NCBI GenBank assembly: GCA_003133815.1
Contig: PKZR01000456.1
Location: forward strand, 1-6,686
Direction of reading: 5' to 3'
DNA length: 6,686 nt
DNA from: Limisphaerales bacterium
GTDB lineage: Bacteria; Verrucomicrobiota; Verrucomicrobiia; Limisphaerales; UBA11358
The stretch's first letter is position 1. The number at the start of each line of letters is the position of its first letter. A model generated the notes under the pieces. The model ran no database searches. It worked only from the letters and a program-made list of their open reading frames with translations, and had not been told where the DNA came from. Both the position numbers and the translations under genes were made by a program. Positions 1 through 5,695 of the stretch are shown here, piece by piece.

Positions 1-242
1 CGAAGCGGGAAATTGGTAAGTCACGACGTGACTTTGGTAAGTCGGGGAGGGAAACTGGTATTTCCCGGCTGGAAAAGGCAAGTTGGGTCGGGAGATTGGT
101 AAGTCGAGCCGCGACTTTGGTAAGTCACGACGGGAAATTGGTAAGTCGAGGCGGGAGATTGGTATTTCCCGACGTGAAATTGGTAAGTCGGAGCGGGAAA
201 TTGGTATCTCCCGACGCGACTTTGGTATTTCCCGGCGCGACA
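1..242. repeat. 21-bp tandem repeat array, well-conserved block
   Basis: About eleven units are visible, and the array continues off the left edge. Each unit is a TTGGTA core (13, 34, 55 as CTGGTA, 96, 117, 138, 159, 180, 201, 222) followed by 15 variable bp. The unit at 76-95 is degenerate and only 20 bp long. The 15-bp parts combine a left arm (AGTC, TTTC or TCTC) with a right arm (GACT, GAAA, GAGA or GACA) around a G/C-rich centre. Some are near-palindromes, for example 19-33 AGTCACGACGTGACT with perfect 7-bp arms. Others pair arms of different types. Because 21 is a multiple of 3, several frames stay open; one reads as heptapeptides of the form R-R-E/D-I/F-G-K/I-S. The 20-bp unit shifts that frame, so a noncoding minisatellite is more likely than a gene. 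Function is unknown. Confidence 0.9.
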
Positions 243-245
243 TAC

Positions 246-280
246 CACAAGAGGATCCCGACCTGGGGATGTCTCTTGTG
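246..280. other. Hairpin at the end of the conserved repeat block
   Basis: The outer arms CACAAGAG (246-253) and CTCTTGTG (273-280) are perfect 8-bp complements. The inner arms ATCCC (255-259) and GGGAT (266-270) add 5 bp around a 6-nt loop; a small internal bulge (G254 against 271-272) lies between the two stems. It begins where recognisable 21-bp units stop. A run of only four T follows on the plus strand (284-287) and none on the minus strand, so it is a poor fit to a standard intrinsic terminator. It could act as an array boundary or as a 3'-end structure for the gene at 541-1806, but nothing seen decides this. Confidence 0.6.
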
Positions 281-312
281 TGGTTTTGGATGTCGGAACG
301 GGACAAACCCTT

Positions 313-396
313 TTTCCCATCCGACTAGGGGTTTTGGTCACGCGACAAGGGGATTTCCTCACGGGAATAGGGATTTTGGTGAGAGTAAAAGGCGTT
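313..396. repeat. Decayed 21-bp-period repeat block
   Basis: Four successive 21-bp segments start at 313, 334, 355 and 376. They share a TT(G/C)(G/C)T(C/G)-like head, and the first three share a GGG-rich tail: TTTCCC..GGGGTT, TTGGTCACGCGAC..GGGGAT, TTCCTCACGGGAA..GGGATT, TTGGTGAG..GGCGTT. The middle two are clearly related to each other and, more distantly, to the conserved block upstream. In one frame they read as degenerate heptapeptides (TRGF, TRGF, NRDF). This looks like an older, mutated or separately expanded part of the same array. Confidence 0.6.
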
Positions 397-540
397 GTCC
401 TAATCCGATTTTGGCGTTTTAGCCGGGCGGGGCGGCTTCATCCGGCATGATGATGTCCGCCAAAACCTACTGCAAATCATTCAAGCCGGGGATGGGCTTT
501 AGATGACCCTTTGACATTGATAAGTAATTACGATGCGCGG
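397..540. other. Intergenic spacer with no clear feature
   Basis: This is the stretch between the decayed repeats and the stop codon of the minus-strand gene at 541. It is G/C-rich around 421-446 and holds only short weak inverted repeats (GCCGG at 422-426 with CCGGC at 442-446; AAGCC near 482 with GGCTT near 495). No convincing gene, terminator with a U-tract, or promoter was seen. Confidence 0.5.
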
Positions 541-1806
541 TTAATCTGTTTTCCGGCGGAAAAACACCGACTTCAACGTGGGATACACCGTCTGCATGTC
601 GGCCATGCGGACAATCATCCACGGCTGGCGGTAATTGTTCCCGTATTTGGTGTAGCACAGGTCGTCGGCCATAAAGACGGCAGAATGTTTGATCTCTTCC
701 TTGTCATTCATATAGAGAACGATGTCGCCGTAGTTGGACGGTGCATCAATCCGGTAGAAATTCTTTTTAATGTAATCAACAGTGTATTCCGGATTGTTAT
801 AACGGTTGTCTGGCTCGATGCTGGAGAAGTTAAACGTCGTCCAGTGGCAGTCCATCACAGGATCGCCCGGTTGCTCTGGCAACGGATAAGTATAGAGCCT
901 TGAGCGGGCGAAAGGCGGCAGGAAATACATCAGGCTTACCGTGCCGCCGTGGGGCAATCCCTTCAGCGCCTCCAACATCGGCCGGATGTCGGTAAAACGG
1001 ACGTTGTCCACGTTGCCCCAATAGGCGGCTATCTTGTCAATGTCGCTGTCAGGACGGATGCAGAGGCGGGCGAGCACTGCCGACTGTTGGGATAGCAACT
1101 TGGCCATCATCACGCGTCGCTCGGGGGTGGGAATTTTCCGCATGAGCAACTGGTAATCCGTCAACTGAACGGCGTTGGCCACGGGATAAGCCAGTCTTTT
1201 CAACAGGGCCCCATCCTCGGGGTTGAGTCGGGGGTCTTTGTAGATCGTTTCGATGCTGTCCTTGGGAAAAATGAACGGGTAATCCACATAGGTTCCGAAG
1301 CCCATGCCATACAGGCCGCTGTAAAGTTTTTGCCGCGTCTCCGGCTTCAAAGACATCAAAAAATCCTCGTCAGGTGTAAGCACCGTGTTCGATCCGAGAA
1401 CCGAGACATGGGAAGGCGTCAATTGCGAATCAACCTGTTCTTTGGTCAATCCATTGGCGAGGAGCAACTCTCTGATCTGCTGCTCGTTCAGCCCGTTGAA
1501 ATCCAGGGTCTCCGGTTCGGGATTCTTTTCCATCGCCAGATATTCCGAGGGACGTTCCAGTTTGATGTTCTGCGTGAGCAGTTCGCCCCAAGGCCCCTTG
1601 TGTGTGAACATGTCCTTGTCCTGCACATCCGGGTCGGGAATGTCATTTTTCGCAAAAGAATACGACTTCGGCTTCACGTCCATAATCCTGGTGGAGACAA
1701 CCGCCGTGCCCGCCATGAGAAACAAGCTGAAGATGATAAGCCCCGTCAGGCTGAACCGGAAAGAATTTACCGGATCGGGTTCATTGCCTTTTTTTAATTT
1801 TGCCAT
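541..1806 (-). CDS. Membrane-anchored protein with probable papain-like (NlpC/P60-type) Cys/His domain
   Basis: The product is 421 aa from the ATG at 1806. One hydrophobic segment at residues 18-38 follows a basic N-terminus, so the rest probably faces the periplasm. The middle part is a helical region (NEQQIRELL, then LTKEQV) of no recognised family. The C-terminus resembles papain-like NlpC/P60/CHAP folds: Cys320 in D-C-H-W as candidate nucleophile, Y-G-D at 359-361, and His374 in H-S-A-V-F as candidate base, followed by Y-T-K-Y-G-N-N and Q-P-W. I recall similar Cys/His C-termini in verrucomicrobial hypothetical proteins, but no alignment was possible. A cell-wall amidase or peptidase role is inferred only. 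TTG at 1830 and ATG at 1827 are alternative starts; AGGA at 1831-1834 lies too close for good spacing, and they would add the hydrophobic stretch MMLIFLTL. The gene stands alone, divergent from the operon at 2051. Confidence 0.8.
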   Translation of the reverse strand: MAKLKKGNEPDPVNSFRFSLTGLIIFSLFLMAGTAVVSTRIMDVKPKSYSFAKNDIPDPDVQDKDMFTHKGPWGELLTQNIKLERPSEYLAMEKNPEPETLDFNGLNEQQIRELLLANGLTKEQVDSQLTPSHVSVLGSNTVLTPDEDFLMSLKPETRQKLYSGLYGMGFGTYVDYPFIFPKDSIETIYKDPRLNPEDGALLKRLAYPVANAVQLTDYQLLMRKIPTPERRVMMAKLLSQQSAVLARLCIRPDSDIDKIAAYWGNVDNVRFTDIRPMLEALKGLPHGGTVSLMYFLPPFARSRLYTYPLPEQPGDPVMDCHWTTFNFSSIEPDNRYNNPEYTVDYIKKNFYRIDAPSNYGDIVLYMNDKEEIKHSAVFMADDLCYTKYGNNYRQPWMIVRMADMQTVYPTLKSVFFRRKTD

Positions 1807-1920
1807 AAGCGTTAGGAAAATGAGCATCAATCCTAACTTTCAAATCAAATAAGGCAAGTTGCATTCATGCCAAATTACGAACCATTACGGCAAGCACCGG
1901 CTGAATTAGTTTTCTAAAAA

Positions 1921-1949
1921 TTGATTTTTTTTTGGGATTTGCCTAAAAA
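1921..1949 (+). promoter_or_regulatory. Possible sigma70-like promoter for the membrane protein/methyltransferase/ClC operon
   Basis: TTGATT (1921-1926) is separated by 17 bp from TAAAAA (1944-1949), on the strand of the operon that begins near 2051. The spacing is ideal and the -35 match is fair, but the -10 is weak and the stretch is T-rich, which produces chance matches. A long T-tract (1923-1933) may also bend the DNA. The gap 1807-2050 between the divergent genes holds no other clear gene. The predicted 5' leader would be about 95 nt. Confidence 0.3.
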
Positions 1950-2050
1950 CTTTCTGGTGCAAACTGCATCCGTGGGTAGCATGAACGGGATATGATTTTA
2001 TTACTTAAAACTCTGCTGGCGATAACAACTGGATGGGTGCTTCTGGCATT

Positions 2051-2461
2051 ATGAGCCGATTCGGTTATCTGCATGATCGGTTGTTCGGCTTTTCCCTGGC
2101 GGCTTATGCGGTCAACCGGTTGATGGTATTGCCGCATCTGGCCGGATTCTTTCATTCGCATCTGCATTGGGCGTGGCCGTTTTTACATTCGCATTTTGAC
2201 GATTTATTGCTGATGCCCGCTGCACTGCCGGTCGTTCTGTGGCTTCAACGGCAGTTTGGATTGCGAAACCATGATCGCCCACCAACAATGCCGGAGATGT
2301 TTTCGCACCTTGCCATCTGGTCGGTGATGTGCAAAATCGTTGGTCCATTTTATCTGCATATCGGCGTGGCCGATCCATGGGACGTTTTGTTTTTTTCCGG
2401 TGGCGGCATTGCGGCATGTCTTTGGTGGAATCGTCCCGTCATGCAACCCCGCCCGGTGTGA
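2051..2461 (+). CDS. Small multi-pass membrane protein, uncharacterised
   Basis: The product is 136 aa from the ATG at 2051; an in-frame ATG at 2033 would add six residues (MGASGI), and neither start has a clear ribosome binding site. Four hydrophobic stretches are seen at about residues 11-30, 49-65, 84-103 and 112-127. Histidines cluster between the first two (H35, H37, H39, H46, H48), followed by D50-D51. Other marked motifs are H-D-R-P-P-T (74-79) and D-P-W-D (108-111), which look like conserved polar patches at the membrane surface. I recall similar short proteins with HDRPPT and DPWD motifs as conserved hypotheticals in Verrucomicrobia, but know no function. Its stop codon is 2 nt from the methyltransferase ATG, so the two are very likely cotranscribed and translationally coupled. 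A metal-related role for the His/Asp patch is a guess. Confidence 0.75.
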   Translation: MSRFGYLHDRLFGFSLAAYAVNRLMVLPHLAGFFHSHLHWAWPFLHSHFDDLLLMPAALPVVLWLQRQFGLRNHDRPPTMPEMFSHLAIWSVMCKIVGPFYLHIGVADPWDVLFFSGGGIAACLWWNRPVMQPRPV

Positions 2462-2463
2462 TC

Positions 2464-3108
2464 ATGAACTTTGACCGGCTGGCGGCACATTATCACTGGC
2501 TGGAAACCATTTGCGCCGGCGGATTGATGCAACGCTGCCGGACAACATTCCTCCCGCGCACGCAAAATTCCCGCCGCGCCTTGCTGGTTGGCGAGGGAAC
2601 CGGAAGATTTCTGGTGGAGCTGTTGCGCTGCAATCCTGAAATCCAAATCACCTGTGTCGAACATTGCGAAGGAATGATCAAGCAGGCTCGAGAACGCCTG
2701 ACCAGTGAAGGGCAGGATGGTTCGCGCGTTCAATTCAAACACATGGACGCTTTAGATTGGATGCCGCCGTCGGAGAAATACGACCTGGTGGTCACCAATT
2801 TCTTCCTCGATTGTTTTCGCCCAGAACAACTTCAAAAACTTGTGCCGCGGCTGGCAGAAAGCACTACGACTGAAGCCATCTGGTTGCTCGCCGATTTCCG
2901 GGTGCCGGAACGAGGTTGGAAACGATGGCGCGCAAATATGATCCTGGCCATGCTTTATGCTTTCTTCAAACTGGCCGCTTCATTGTCCGTAAGCCGGCTC
3001 ACTCCGCCGGACACTTATCTGGTAAATGCCGGGTTCAATCTGATGGACCGCAGATTTGCCAGTCTTGGTTTTGCACATTCGGATTTTTGGAAGCGGACCG
3101 CCACATGA
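2464..3108 (+). CDS. Class I SAM-dependent methyltransferase
   Basis: The product is 214 aa. The Rossmann-fold methyltransferase signatures are in order: motif I V-G-E-G-T-G-R-F at residues 42-49 (SAM-binding glycine loop), the acidic end of strand 2 at V-E-H (E66, ribose contact), M-D-A-L-D-W at 94-99 (adenine region) and Y-D-L-V-V-T-N-F-F at 106-114 (post-motif II/IV strand). The C-terminal third has a hydrophobic or amphipathic helix at about 156-175 (W-K-R-W before it) that could sit on a membrane. Small-molecule or lipid substrates are possible, but none is identified. The ATG at 2464 is chosen because it follows the upstream stop by 2 nt and begins a typical N-terminus (MNFDRLAAHY). The open frame continues upstream to 2329 but would overlap the membrane protein. 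The stop overlaps the next start as ATGA. Confidence 0.9.
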   Translation: MNFDRLAAHYHWLETICAGGLMQRCRTTFLPRTQNSRRALLVGEGTGRFLVELLRCNPEIQITCVEHCEGMIKQARERLTSEGQDGSRVQFKHMDALDWMPPSEKYDLVVTNFFLDCFRPEQLQKLVPRLAESTTTEAIWLLADFRVPERGWKRWRANMILAMLYAFFKLAASLSVSRLTPPDTYLVNAGFNLMDRRFASLGFAHSDFWKRTAT

Positions 3109-4835
3109 ACTTGTCAAAATTGAACCACCTTTTGGAGCGGCTGCCTGCACGCGGACGCACGGTTCTGTTTTCCTGCGTGTATGGTTTAAGCGCGGGAGCG
3201 GCGGCGGTCTCGTTTCAGCTTGGCATCAACTGGCTTTACCGGCTGGGGCTGGTCCAGTTGGCGCATCAGTCGAAAATGGTTTTTCTTTTCGGCAGTCTTG
3301 CCGTGTTGGTCGGCTCATCGCTGCTGGTCGGCTGGCTGTTGAATTCATTTTGCAAGGAGGCTGCAGGCAGCGGCATTCCGCAACTCAAGCTCGCCTTCTG
3401 GAAAGATTTCGGTTTTGTGCCGTGGCGTATTGCGTGGGTGAAATTTCTGGCTGGTATCATCAGCATCGGTGGCGGGTCCAGTCTCGGACGCGAAGGCCCC
3501 AGTGTGCAAATCAGTGGAACGCTCGCCTCCAATCTTGCCGGTCTGACTGGCGAAGCGAAACAAAACCGTCGCGCCGCTTCAGCGGCGGGGGCGGCAGCGG
3601 GACTGGCTGCAGCCTTCAATGCGCCACTTGCAGCAACAACCTTTGTGCTGGAGGAAATTATCGGCGACTTGAACAGCCGCCTGCTCGGTTCCGTGCTACT
3701 GGCCTCGGTTCTCGGCGCGCTCGTGGTGCATGGCATCATCGGCAAGCAGCCTTCATTTACCCTGACCGGCGTGGAATCTCCGACATGGATCGGTTATTTA
3801 CTGACGCCAATCGTAGCGGCTATTTCCAGTCTTGCCGGCGTCCATTTCCAGCGGTTGTCGCTTGGTTTGCGTTTGCGTGTAAAACAAAACACAAAAATAC
3901 CGGTCTGGCTCATTCCGGTTCTGGGCGCGTTGATCACATGGGTTCTAGGCGTGACGGTTTATTTGCGGACAGGACATCTTGGAGTATTTGGACTCGGTTA
4001 CAATGACCTGTCCAGCGCGCTTGCGGGCGACATCGGCTGGCAATTGGCGGGGGTTCTGTTGATTACCAAATTTGCCGCCACGTTCAGTTGTTATGGCTTC
4101 GGCGGATGTGGTGGCATTTTTTCACCGACCTTGTTCTTTGGCGGAATGATTGGAGTGATTATCGCCGGTTTGTTGAACTTGGAATTCGACGTGACACGAG
4201 GGGACATGTTGACGCTGGCAGTCGTCGGCATGAGCGCATGTCTTGGTGCGGTCGTATGGGCACCGGTGACCGGAATCCTGATCGTGTTCGAGATGACGCA
4301 GGAATTTTCCTATGTTCCAGCATTGATGCTGGGTGCGCTGGTGAGCCAGACCATTGCACGCCGGATGAACCGGCATAACTTCTACGACGCATTGCTGGAA
4401 CAGGACGGACATCGCATCGAGCACGTCCGCCCGCCGCGCGACCTGCAAAGCTGGGAGCAATTTCCGGTTTCTGCCATTGCCAACTTCAAGCCCTTGATCG
4501 TCACCAATCTGGGTGAAGCCGAACTCCGTAAAACCTTGGCATCCCATCCCTACATGCAATTTCCCGTCGTTCTGGAAGATAAATTGCTGGGCGTGCTCAC
4601 CCGCACCGAGGCAGAAAAGGCGTTTAAGGCAAATAGAAGACCGGCTTTGGAACCTGCCACAACCTGTCTGCGGGAGGAAACCATAGGCAAGTTGCAAAAT
4701 CTATTGATTGAATCAAACACACAATTTGTCGTGGTGTTGGACCGCCCGGAAGGTCAAGTCGTCGGGTTGGTGACCCTGCACGACCTGCTTCGCGCGCAAA
4801 CCATGATGGCTCAACGCTCCAAAGGAGATGTTTGA
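3105..4835 (+). CDS. ClC-family chloride transporter with C-terminal CBS pair
   Basis: The product is 576 aa: a ClC membrane domain (about 1-435) followed by two CBS-like repeats (about 455-570). The signature loops are intact: G-S-G-I-P at 88-92 (S89, equivalent to Ser107 of E. coli ClcA), G-R-E-G-P at 128-132 (gating E130, ClcA Glu148) and G-G-I-F-S-P at 336-341 (F339, ClcA Phe357). E183-E184 after F-N-A-P-L-A matches the internal proton glutamate (ClcA Glu203) and points to a Cl-/H+ exchanger rather than a channel. The position of the chloride-binding tyrosine (ClcA Tyr445) appears to be F401 in E-M-T-Q-E-F, by ungapped comparison. CBS pairs commonly bind adenine nucleotides and tune transport. 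The start overlaps the methyltransferase stop by 4 nt. The open frame extends upstream to 2916, but that part is methyltransferase in another frame. Confidence 0.95.
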   Translation: MNLSKLNHLLERLPARGRTVLFSCVYGLSAGAAAVSFQLGINWLYRLGLVQLAHQSKMVFLFGSLAVLVGSSLLVGWLLNSFCKEAAGSGIPQLKLAFWKDFGFVPWRIAWVKFLAGIISIGGGSSLGREGPSVQISGTLASNLAGLTGEAKQNRRAASAAGAAAGLAAAFNAPLAATTFVLEEIIGDLNSRLLGSVLLASVLGALVVHGIIGKQPSFTLTGVESPTWIGYLLTPIVAAISSLAGVHFQRLSLGLRLRVKQNTKIPVWLIPVLGALITWVLGVTVYLRTGHLGVFGLGYNDLSSALAGDIGWQLAGVLLITKFAATFSCYGFGGCGGIFSPTLFFGGMIGVIIAGLLNLEFDVTRGDMLTLAVVGMSACLGAVVWAPVTGILIVFEMTQEFSYVPALMLGALVSQTIARRMNRHNFYDALLEQDGHRIEHVRPPRDLQSWEQFPVSAIANFKPLIVTNLGEAELRKTLASHPYMQFPVVLEDKLLGVLTRTEAEKAFKANRRPALEPATTCLREETIGKLQNLLIESNTQFVVVLDRPEGQVVGLVTLHDLLRAQTMMAQRSKGDV

Positions 4836-4868
4836 GGTAGCAGCCGGAAATTAAGATTTCAATGGCGA

Positions 4869-5411
4869 TTATGCCTTGCGAGATTTGTTAATGAAGGCAC
4901 CATAATGTTTTTGGGCGCAATCGGGGCAGATGCTATGAGTGAAGTCAGCCTGAGAGTGCCTTGAAATGTAAGTCTCAATATGCTGCCATTCCTTCTGCTC
5001 GGTTCGGATTTTTTTGCAAAAGCTGCAAATCGGCAGCAGCCCTTCCAGGCGTTTAACTTCTTGTGCCAATCGCACCGTTCTGTTGATAAAAAAGGCGATG
5101 GTCAGCAGGACGGCCACGCGAATGACCGCGTTGACAATTGCCAATGCCAGATTTGGCGTAGCATCCCAAATAAAGACAAATGCAAAGCGAACCAGCGGCT
5201 GGATGACGGCCAAAGCATAACTTAAACGCGGGTTGGAAAATTGCGCTGCAAGGACAACTGGAATGATAAAAGCGATGGGAAACTGGACGAGTGGACCGCT
5301 GACGAAGTCAATGGCGAGAAGTATTGCGGCAAGCCCAATTTGGGTCTGTGGCAAACCCAAAAAACGGACATGCCAAGGCTTTGGTGTTAATTGTTTCAGC
5401 GATGGAATCAT
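4869..5411 (-). CDS. Membrane protein with C-terminal four-cysteine (probable zinc-binding) tail
   Basis: The product is 180 aa from the ATG at 5411; a GTG at 5429 would add six residues. Three or four hydrophobic segments (about 25-38, 44-57, 66-82, 88-109) are followed by a short linker helix (L-A-Q-E-V-K-R-L-E-G) and a compact tail: L-L-P-I-C-S-F-C-K-K-I-R (C129, C132), W142, a Y-I-S-R-H segment, then I-C-P-D-C (C162, C165). This tail is a known attachment at the C-terminus of PAS, receiver and other sensory proteins in environmental bacteria. Its paired CxxC motifs suggest zinc binding, although its biochemical role is not established. Here it follows a membrane domain with no kinase or cyclase, so a membrane sensor or adaptor is inferred. 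It converges on the ClC gene with a 33-bp gap. The start codon lies in an inverted repeat (5406-5494). Confidence 0.8.
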   Translation of the reverse strand: MIPSLKQLTPKPWHVRFLGLPQTQIGLAAILLAIDFVSGPLVQFPIAFIIPVVLAAQFSNPRLSYALAVIQPLVRFAFVFIWDATPNLALAIVNAVIRVAVLLTIAFFINRTVRLAQEVKRLEGLLPICSFCKKIRTEQKEWQHIETYISRHSQADFTHSICPDCAQKHYGAFINKSRKA

Positions 5412-5494
5412 GCAATCTCTGTTGCTCACAAGAATTAAGCCGATTCAAACCATGAAGCCAGTATTTTTCTTCTTTCCCATGAGATTGCACGATT
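5406..5494 (-). promoter_or_regulatory. Inverted repeat that could sequester the start codon of the four-cysteine membrane protein
   Basis: On the minus strand, AATCGTGCAATCTC (5494-5481) can pair with GAGATTGCATGATT (5419-5406): 14 consecutive pairs with one G-U wobble. The second arm contains the ATG at 5411-5409, so in mRNA the start codon would be fully base-paired. The loop is 61 nt. If transcription starts upstream of 5494 this could form a translation-controlling helix. In DNA the arms could instead be a pair of protein-binding sites, and the right arm touches the -35 hexamer of the divergent promoter. The pairing is seen directly; the regulatory role is inferred. Confidence 0.45.
5445..5480 (-). 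CDS. Possible 11-aa upstream leader ORF
   Basis: ATG at 5480 opens MGKKKNTGFMV and stops with TGA at 5447-5445. It begins immediately after the distal arm of the inverted repeat and lies wholly in its loop, upstream of and in the same frame as the gene at 5411. No Shine-Dalgarno is evident. An 11-codon ORF is easily produced by chance; it is listed because of its exact placement next to a structure that could control translation. Confidence 0.15.
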   Translation of the reverse strand: MGKKKNTGFMV

Positions 5495-5520
5495 GATAAA
5501 ACGGGGCAAGCAGATATATT
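5493..5520 (+). promoter_or_regulatory. Sigma70-like promoter for the small-gene cluster
   Basis: TTGATA (5493-5498, five of six matches to the -35 consensus) is separated by 16 bp from TATATT (5515-5520, five of six matches to the -10 consensus). The predicted start near 5527 gives a leader of about 40 nt before the ATG at 5567. This is the best promoter match seen in the window and supports real expression of the small ORFs downstream. The -35 overlaps the last two bases of the inverted-repeat arm 5481-5494. Confidence 0.5.
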
Positions 5521-5566
5521 CGCTGAAAACATAAAACCAAGCCAAGTGTCTCTGGCCGGGTCAACT

Positions 5567-5695
5567 ATGAATATTTTCGGGGATAAACGAAGGCCCACCG
5601 ACCATCAGAAGCGAATCCGATTTATCACCGGATTGTGTTTGATTCTCATCATGGCGTTGACCATTTTGATAATGGTTATTTTGAACCGGCGTTGA
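5567..5695 (+). CDS. Single-span membrane micro-protein, copy 1 (42 aa)
   Basis: ATG at 5567 opens a 42-codon frame ending in TGA. The N-terminal 18 residues are polar and basic (MNIFGDKRRP, then DHQKRIR), followed by one strongly hydrophobic segment at about 19-39 and a terminal N-R-R. This is a typical small inner-membrane protein with its N-terminus probably in the cytoplasm by the positive-inside rule. It is clearly related to the next ORF: residues 14-32 align without gaps to residues 13-31 of copy 2 with 10 of 19 identities, including Q-K-R, F-I-T and L-C. Six of those ten use different synonymous codons, which favours selection on protein. No ribosome binding site is obvious. A promoter-like sequence lies 47 nt upstream. 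Function is unknown; candidates include a regulatory peptide of a membrane complex or a toxin-like peptide. Confidence 0.6.
   Translation: MNIFGDKRRPTDHQKRIRFITGLCLILIMALTILIMVILNRR

Noticed and set aside
83..328. 81-aa plus-strand ORF made of heptapeptides across the repeat array
   Set aside because: It begins at a TTG inside a degenerate repeat unit with no upstream signal, and the frame is broken by the 20-bp unit. A stop-free 21-bp unit leaves several frames open on both strands, so length is not evidence here.
21..362. 113-aa minus-strand ORF across the repeat array
   Set aside because: Same reason: openness follows from the 21-bp period, and the reading is a low-complexity shadow.
1..396. 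CRISPR array
   Set aside because: Repeats are contiguous with a 21-bp period and no unique spacers of regular length; no cas genes are present.
1385..1852. 155-aa plus-strand ORFs opposite the Cys/His protein gene
   Set aside because: Antisense shadows of 541-1806, whose own product has a coherent membrane anchor and Cys/His motif.
4847..4860. Hairpin GAAAT-TAAG-ATTTC between the convergent ClC and four-cysteine genes
   Set aside because: Only five mostly A-T pairs and no following T-tract; too weak to call a terminator.
5308..5598. 96-aa minus-strand ORF across the 5' part of the four-cysteine gene and its upstream region
   Set aside because: It overlaps a better-supported gene in another frame and the promoter region, has mixed composition and shows no recognisable domain.
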